From assembly GCA_949358305.1 (NCBI GenBank), contig CASHSZ010000125.1, positions 57,501 through 83,000 on the forward strand: 25,500 bases of DNA. The letters run 5' to 3'. Source of the DNA: Strigamia acuminata (lineage: Eukaryota; Arthropoda; Chilopoda; Geophilomorpha; Linotaeniidae). The notes under the pieces are model-generated. The model saw only the letters and a list, made by a program, of their open reading frames with translations. It did not search any database and was not told the DNA's origin. Of this stretch, positions 19,985-25,500 are shown piece after piece (the stretch's first letter is position 1; the number at the start of each line of letters is the position of its first letter). A program made the position numbers and the translations under genes.

Positions 19985-20780
19985 GTGCGGGCCGTTAACG
20001 GGCCGCCGACGATCCCGCAACGGCCCCGTAACGGCCCGTACGGGCCGTTAACGGGCCGCACGAGGTTGGCGAGGCCGCCGCACGGGCCGCCGACGGTCCC
20101 GTAACGACCCCGTTAACGGCCCGTGCGGGCCGTTAACGGGCCGCCGACGGTCCCGTCACGATCCCGTAACGGCCCGTACAAGCCGTTAACGGGCCGCCGA
20201 CGGTCCCGTCACGATCCCGTCACGGCCCGTGCGGGCCGTTAACGGGCCGCCAACGGTCCCGTCACGATCCCGTCACGGCTCGTGCGGGCCGTTAACGGGC
20301 CGCCGACGGTCCCGTCACGATCCCGTCACGGCCCGTGCGGGCCGTTAACGGGCCGCCGACGGTCCCGTCACGATCCCGTCACGGCCCGTGCGGGCCGTTA
20401 ACGGGCTGCCGACGGTCCCGTCACGATCCCGTCAACGGCCCGCATGGAGTCGTACGGGCCGTTAACGGGCCGCCGACGGTCCCGTCACGATCCCGTCACG
20501 GCCCGTGCGGGCCGTTAACGGGCCGCCGACGGTCCCGTCACGATCCCGTCACGGCCCGTGCGGGCCGTTAACGGGCTGCCGACGGTCCCGTCACGATCCC
20601 GTCAACGGCCCGCATGGAGTCGTACGGGCCGTTAACGGGCTGCCGACGGTCCCGTCACGATCCCGTCACGGCTCGTGCGGGCCGTTAACGGGCCGCCGAC
20701 AGTCCCGTCACGATCCCGTCACGGCCTGTGCGGGCCGTTAACGGGCCGTTAACGGGCCGTTAACGGCCCGTTAACGGCGT

Positions 20781-20870
20781 AAAACCAAAAACAGGATTCG
20801 AGATTAATGTCTATGAATGTTGTACGCGTTTTCACGTACGTGTTGTCGGTTGTTGATTTTTTCGATTTAC
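20781..20870. repeat. AT-rich 90-bp spacer, copy 1
   Basis: Begins AAAACCAAAAACAGG and contains GATTAATGTCTATGAATG. It is flanked by oppositely oriented CCCGTTAACGGCG and CGCCGTAACGGCCCG arms. Confidence 0.9.
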
Positions 20871-21137
20871 GCCGTAACGGCCCGTTAACGGCCCGTTAAC
20901 GGCCCGTCAACGGCCCGTCAACGGCCCGCAACGGCCCGCACGGGCCGTTAACGGGCCGTCGACGATCCCGTCACGATCCCGCAACGGCCCGCACGGGCCG
21001 TTAACGGGCCGCTGACGGTCCCGTCACGATCCCGTCACGGCCTTCGTTCCCGGACTTCGGCTCGCCGACGGCCCGTACGACCTCACGCGGGCCGTTAACG
21101 GGCCGTTAACGGCCCGTTAACGGCCCGTTAACGGCGT

Positions 21138-21227
21138 AAAACCAAAAACAGGATTCGAGATTAATGTCTATGAATGTTGTACGCGTTTTCATGTACGTGT
21201 TGTCGGTTGTTGATTTTTTCGATTCAC
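21138..21227. repeat. AT-rich 90-bp spacer, copy 2
   Basis: Same module as copy 1 with few substitutions. It is preceded by a CTTCGTTCCCGGACTTCGG segment at about 21042. Confidence 0.9.
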
Positions 21228-21612
21228 GCCGTAACGGCCCGTTAACGGCCCGTTAACGGCCCGTCAACGGCCCGTCAACGGCCCGCAACGGCCCGCACGG
21301 GCCGTTAACGGGCCGTCGACGATCCCGTCACGATCCCGCAACGGCCCGCACGGGCCGTTAACGGGCCGCTGACGGTCCCGTCACGATCCCGCAACGGCCC
21401 GCACGGGCCGTTAACGGGCCGTCGACGATCCCGTCACGATCCCGCAACGGCCCGCACGGGCCGTTAACGGGCCGCTGACGGTCCCGTCACGATCCCGCAA
21501 CGGCCCGCACGGGCCGTTAACGGGCCGTCGACGGTCCCGTCACGATCCCGCAACGGCCCGCACGGGCCGTTAACGGCCCGTTAACGGCCCGTTAACGGCC
21601 CGTTAACGGGGC

Positions 21613-21702
21613 AAAACCGAAAACAGGATTCGAGATTAATGTCTATGAATGTTGTACGCGTTTTCATGTACGTGTTGTCGGTTGTTGATTTTTTCGATTC
21701 AC
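21613..21702. repeat. AT-rich 90-bp spacer, copy 3 (variant left edge)
   Basis: The left edge reads GGGGCAAAACCGAAAACAGG instead of GGCGTAAAACCAAAAACAGG. Confidence 0.9.
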
Positions 21703-21969
21703 GCCGTAACGGCCCGTTAACGGCCCGTTAACGGCCCGTCAACGGCCCGTCAACGGCCCGCAACGGCCCGCACGGGCCGTTAACGGGCCGTCGACGATCC
21801 CGTCACGATCCCGCAACGGCCCGCACGGGCCGTTAACGGGCCGCTGACGGTCCCGTCACGATCCCGTCACGGCCTTCGTTCCCGGACTTCGGCTCGCCGA
21901 CGGCCCGTACGACCTCACGCGGGCCGTTAACGGGCCGTTAACGGCCCGTTAACGGCCCGTTAACGGCGT

Positions 21970-22059
21970 AAAACCAAAAACAGGATTCGAGATTAATGTC
22001 TATGAATGTTGTACGCGTTTTCATGTACGTGTTGTCGGTTGTTGATTTTTTCGATTCAC
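21970..22059. repeat. AT-rich 90-bp spacer, copy 4
   Basis: Exactly 832 bp after copy 2 and preceded by the same CTTCGTTCCCGGACTTCGG segment. Confidence 0.9.
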
Positions 22060-22444
22060 GCCGTAACGGCCCGTTAACGGCCCGTTAACGGCCCGTCAAC
22101 GGCCCGTCAACGGCCCGCAACGGCCCGCACGGGCCGTTAACGGGCCGTCGACGATCCCGTCACGATCCCGCAACGGCCCGCACGGGCCGTTAACGGGCCG
22201 CTGACGGTCCCGTCACGATCCCGCAACGGCCCGCACGGGCCGTTAACGGGCCGTCGACGATCCCGTCACGATCCCGCAACGGCCCGCACGGGCCGTTAAC
22301 GGGCCGCTGACGGTCCCGTCACGATCCCGCAACGGCCCGCACGGGCCGTTAACGGGCCGTCGACGGTCCCGTCACGATCCCGCAACGGCCCGCACGGGCC
22401 GTTAACGGCCCGTTAACGGCCCGTTAACGGCCCGTTAACGGGGC

Positions 22445-22534
22445 AAAACCGAAAACAGGATTCGAGATTAATGTCTATGAATGTTGTACGCGTTTTCATG
22501 TACGTGTTGTCGGTTGTTGATTTTTTCGATTCAC
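22445..22534. repeat. AT-rich 90-bp spacer, copy 5 (variant left edge)
   Basis: Exactly 832 bp after copy 3, with the same variant left edge. Confidence 0.9.
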
Positions 22535-22865
22535 GCCGTAACGGCCCGTTAACGGCCCGTTAACGGCCCGTCAACGGCCCGTCAACGGCCCGCAACGGCC
22601 CGCACGGGCCGTTAACGGGCCGTCGACGATCCCGTCACGATCCCGCAACGGCCCGCACGGGCCGTTAACGGGCCGCCGACGGTCCCGTCACGGTCCCGTC
22701 ACGGCGCGTGCGGGCCGTTAACGGGCCGCCGACAGTCCCGTCACGATCCCGTCACGGCCTTCGTTCCCGGACTTCGGCTCGCCGACGGCCCGTACGACCT
22801 CACGCGGGCCGTTAACGGGCCGTTAACGGGCCGTTAACGGCCCGTTAACGGCCCGTTAACGGCGT

Positions 22866-22955
22866 AAAACCAAAAACAGGATTCGAGATTAATGTCTATG
22901 AATGTTGTACGCGTTTTCACGTACGTGTTGTCGGTTGTTGATTTTTTCGATTTAC
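22866..22955. repeat. AT-rich 90-bp spacer, copy 6
   Basis: Follows copy 5 by 421 bp rather than 357, so the regular alternation breaks here. It is preceded by the CTTCGTTCCCGGACTTCGG segment. Confidence 0.9.
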
Positions 22956-23234
22956 GCCGTTAACGGCCCGTTAACGGCCCGTTAACGGCCCGTCAACGGC
23001 CCGCATGGAGTCGTACGGGCCGTTAACGGGCCGCCGACGGTCCCGTCACGGTCCCGTCACGGCGCGTGCGGGCCGTTAACGGGCCGCCAACGGTCCCGTC
23101 ACGATCCCGTCACGGCCCGTGCGGGCCGTTAACGGGCCGCCGACGGTCCCGTCACGATCCCGTAACGGCCCGTTACGGCCAAGGGCCGTAACGGGATAAC
23201 TGAGAGAGTCGGGTGCGAGACCACGTGACCCGGA

Positions 23235-23416
23235 GTGTGGTTTTTGGGGGCGAGGGCCGTCCTCCGACCGCGCCGTGACGCGCCCCGGGTCGGATCAAGA
23301 GGCGACCCGGTCGGAAACCGAACCTCGGGGTTCCTCGGGGCGTGGTTTTTTGGGGACGGGGGGAGGGGGGGATTGGGTCGCGTGCTCCGACCGCGCCGCA
23401 ACGCGCCGTGGGTCGG
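23235..23416. repeat. Diverged direct duplication
   Basis: A segment with GTGGTTTTTGGGG and CTCCGACCGCGCCG at 23235-23291 recurs, with changes, at 23342-23416. It does not encode a recognisable product. Confidence 0.65.
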
Positions 23417-23560
23417 TCACCAACCTTTGTCAATATTTTATAAATTTCCACGGAATTTCAACAATGTTTTACATAAGTCCGTCAAATCGGGCAGAAATAT
23501 CCCGTACAATGTCGCTGCAATTCTGTGGAAATTTATCAGATATTGACAAAATTCGGTGAC
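23416..23560. repeat. Fold-back (inverted repeat) element
   Basis: GTCACC at 23416-23421 is matched by GGTGAC at 23555-23560. Inside, GTCAATAT-nnn-ATAAATTTCCAC is matched by its reverse complement. Arms of about 50 bp flank a short centre. This resembles a small MITE or hairpin element; no target-site duplication was identified. Confidence 0.65.
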
Positions 23561-24007
23561 GGGCGGAAGGGCGATTCCCGGGCGGAAGAGAGAGAGAGAG
23601 AGAGAAAGGGGGGACGGCCGGCGCCTACGCCGACGGGGCGCGGAGGGCGAGTGCACTGTTCACGCATGTGGGCGCGTGTGGACGCTCGATTTACTGGCGC
23701 GTTGGACAAGTCAAAAAAAATTTCCCAATGTCTGACAAAAATTCCATCGAATCACGGCAATATTTGACAACACTTGCACAGATTTTTAGCAACATTCACC
23801 GGCGAGGTCGTTGATGAACTCGCTTTACCCCGATGAATCTCGCGCGACAACAACCCTGCGAAAATACCAAATCTCGTACGAATAATAAACACGGCGCAAA
23901 CCGCACAAAAATCCACGACATAAAATCGAATGTCGTCTATCGGCACTCTCAGCATTCCCCCGGACATTTTCCGGAAGAGTTTGGTCCGGCCGGAATCCGA
24001 GGAATAG
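23561..24007. other. Unassigned sequence between fold-back element and retroelement
   Basis: A (GA)n run at about 23587-23605, GC-rich sequence, then AT-rich sequence with words such as TGACAAAAATTCC similar to those of the fold-back element. No gene is supported. The breakpoint with the retroelement lies somewhere between about 23950 and 24075. Confidence 0.45.
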
Positions 24008-25500
24008 TCACTCCCAAAGTGCGGATTTTGCGGGTGCACTCGCTTCCGAAGGTTAAGAATCCAATGTGGAAATTTTAAAATTGTTTTTCGAAAAGGTGCT
24101 GCTAATCAAGTTGCAGATGCACTTTCTAGAGCCCCACTAACAGAGGAAGACATTCCTCTTCGAGATCATGTGGAACCTGTCGAAATTAAACAATATTGGC
24201 CTGAATGGGACGGAAATCCTTCTGTTTCATTAAATCGTGCCCCGGAAAAACGAGAATTTTTGGCTAGTATGCGTTCCTATTTTTCAGAAAATTCTAAAGA
24301 ATGTTCTGAAGAAAGGGAGGGGGAGGAAGTACAAGAAACCTTGTACAGTGCATTGACTGAAGTACTTAAAGAAGTCCCTCCTACAAGGAGAGAAATAATA
24401 GATGCTCAGTTACTAGATATTGAATGCAAACGCATTCGAGAATATTTATTGAATGACAAGGTTGTTGGGATACCACAATCTGAAATAAAAGAATGGAAAA
24501 ACAAAGTCAAAAACTATTGTTTAGACAAAAAAGAAGTCGATGGTGATCAAATGATCATCTATTTTAACCCTTCGTTCGAAGAGGAATTAAACGATTCGGG
24601 AAATGGCTTTAAAGCCGTTGTACCCAGTGCACTCGTAAAACGAGTACTCTTCGCTTGTCATGGCCACCCCCTAAGCGGTCACGCTGGGATGAGTAAGACG
24701 CTTGAGAAAACGCGTTTAATATATTTCTGGCCTGGTATGAGTAGAAGTGTCAGGAACTACGTCAAAAGCTGCACGCACTGTGCTCAGTACAAGCCTATTC
24801 AACAGAAAAGGCACGCAGCTCCTTACACACCACACAACATGACCAATCCTTGGGAATGTATTAACATGGACTTGATGGGCCCGAAACCCGCGGGAAGGTC
24901 CCAAAACCAGTATATTTTTGTCATTATTGACAATTGTACCAAGTTCGTTGAAATTAAGGCTTTGACCAAAGCCACGAGCGCTAACTGCGTTCAAGAATTA
25001 AGATCTGTTACAAACAGATGGGGACACCCAAAAAAGATTGTGAGCGATAACGGAAAACAATTTGTTTCCGATATTTACAATGAGTATTGCGATATGTACA
25101 ACATTCGCCCGTCTCATACGAGCACGTATCATGCCCAGGCGAACCCGACAGAGCGAGCCAATAGAGATATAAAGACGATGCTGGCCTTGTACACAGATGT
25201 GCACACGCAATGGCCACGATATTTAGACGAATTCGCGTTCGCGATGAGAAATAATGTCTCAGCGGCAACGGGCTCAAGCCCGATGTTACTGAACACGGGA
25301 CGAATCGTAACATTACCTTTCGACCCAAGAATTATTAAACATGCCAATCCATTTGACAAAGAAAATCCAGAGAAATATGTCAGAGTACTATTGGATGTAT
25401 TACGTAGATCGCATCAAGAGATGCATCGCAGAATTCAATTGAATTTTGAACGACATAGAAAAATACACGAACAAAAGTTCGTAATTACGGAGTTCGAAGT
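24008..25500 (+). pseudogene. Ty3/gypsy-type retroelement pol fragment: RNase H end and integrase, 5'-truncated
   Basis: One frame is open from after a TAG (24005-24007) to the window edge, about 497 codons. The conserved part begins near 24074 with the end of RNase H (FKIVFRKG, then NQVADALSR). A linker follows, then an integrase: an HHCC zinc domain (His at 24665 and 24680, Cys at 24770 and 24779) and a catalytic core with Asp at 24869 (MDLMGP), Asp at 25046 (SDNGKQF) and Glu at 25151 (ANPTERANR). The Asp-Glu distance leaves 34 residues between them, as in the QANPxER group of gypsy integrases common in arthropods. Gag, protease, reverse transcriptase and most of RNase H are missing in the window, so the copy is cut at its 5' end. 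The base composition is much more AT-rich than genes A-C. No internal stop or frameshift is seen in the part present. Confidence 0.93.

Larger units (their letters stand above)
19985..23197. repeat. Palindromic GTTAAC satellite with higher-order structure
   Basis: About 3.2 kb is built from GGGCCGTTAACGGGCC-type palindromes. In the left part the base unit is 53 bp (starts at 20231, 20284 and 20337, for example), consisting of the palindrome plus CGACGGTCCCGTCACGATCC and CGTCACGGCCCGTGC. A 170-bp repeat containing GCATGGAGTCGTACGG occurs at about 20440 and 20610. From 20781 on, six 90-bp AT-rich spacers are embedded at intervals of 357, 475, 357, 475 and 421 bp, giving an 832-bp higher-order repeat. 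No coding potential is credible. Confidence 0.93.

Noticed and set aside
19675-20061. Short frames between gene C and the satellite
   Set aside because: They overlap in several frames, are Arg/Gly-rich and run into the satellite. No gene structure is seen.
19985-23197. CRISPR-like array or tandem protein-coding repeat
   Set aside because: The repeats are contiguous palindromes with a few fixed spacers that are themselves repeated, and the window is eukaryotic. The frames (for example RAVNGPPTVPSRSRHG) merely translate the satellite.

Overview
This window looks like nuclear DNA of a eukaryote, most likely an invertebrate animal with a genome rich in simple sequence repeats. The reasons are GT-AG introns of about 60-110 bp that join reading frames exactly, tRNA-derived SINE-like repeats, a piggyBac-type transposase gene, a Ty3/gypsy integrase and very abundant microsatellites. 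An arthropod host fits the integrase motif around its catalytic Glu, but that is a weak inference. All gene models were built by hand from splice-site phase.

Layout. 1-1110: two minus-strand tRNA-derived repeat units with A-rich tails. 1390-2994: gene A (+, 4 exons, about 460 aa), an Arg/Glu-rich coiled-coil protein with a (Glu-Pro)n tract. 3323-5663: gene P (-, 6 exons, about 643 aa), an apparently intact piggyBac-family transposase, convergent with gene A. 6113-7755: four more tRNA-derived units, all in the same orientation. 7751-8350: microsatellites. 8351-11835: gene B (-, 9 exons, about 927 aa), an unrecognised nuclear-type protein with coiled coil, two C2H2-like fingers, an octapeptide repeat, an RS-rich segment and a PHD-like C4HC3 finger. 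11836-13090: non-coding with microsatellites. 13091-17960: array of eight head-to-tail 590-680 bp units, each ending (minus strand) in a cUUCGg hairpin plus an (AAAT)n tail. 18174-19452: gene C (+, 4-5 exons, about 207 aa), an acidic disordered protein. 19985-23197: GC-rich satellite built on the palindrome GGCCCGTTAACGGGCC, with a 53-bp base unit, six 90-bp AT-rich spacers and an 832-bp higher-order repeat. 23230-24000: small duplications and a fold-back element. 24008-25500: 5'-truncated Ty3/gypsy pol (end of RNase H, integrase) running off the window.

How it fits together. Genes P and B lie on the same strand and share a short upstream sequence block. Genes A, P and B are compact islands between repeat arrays. 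They could be neighbouring host genes or cargo of one large piggyBac-type element; no terminal repeats were found to settle this. The most unusual parts are the palindromic higher-order satellite and the eight-copy hairpin-ended array.
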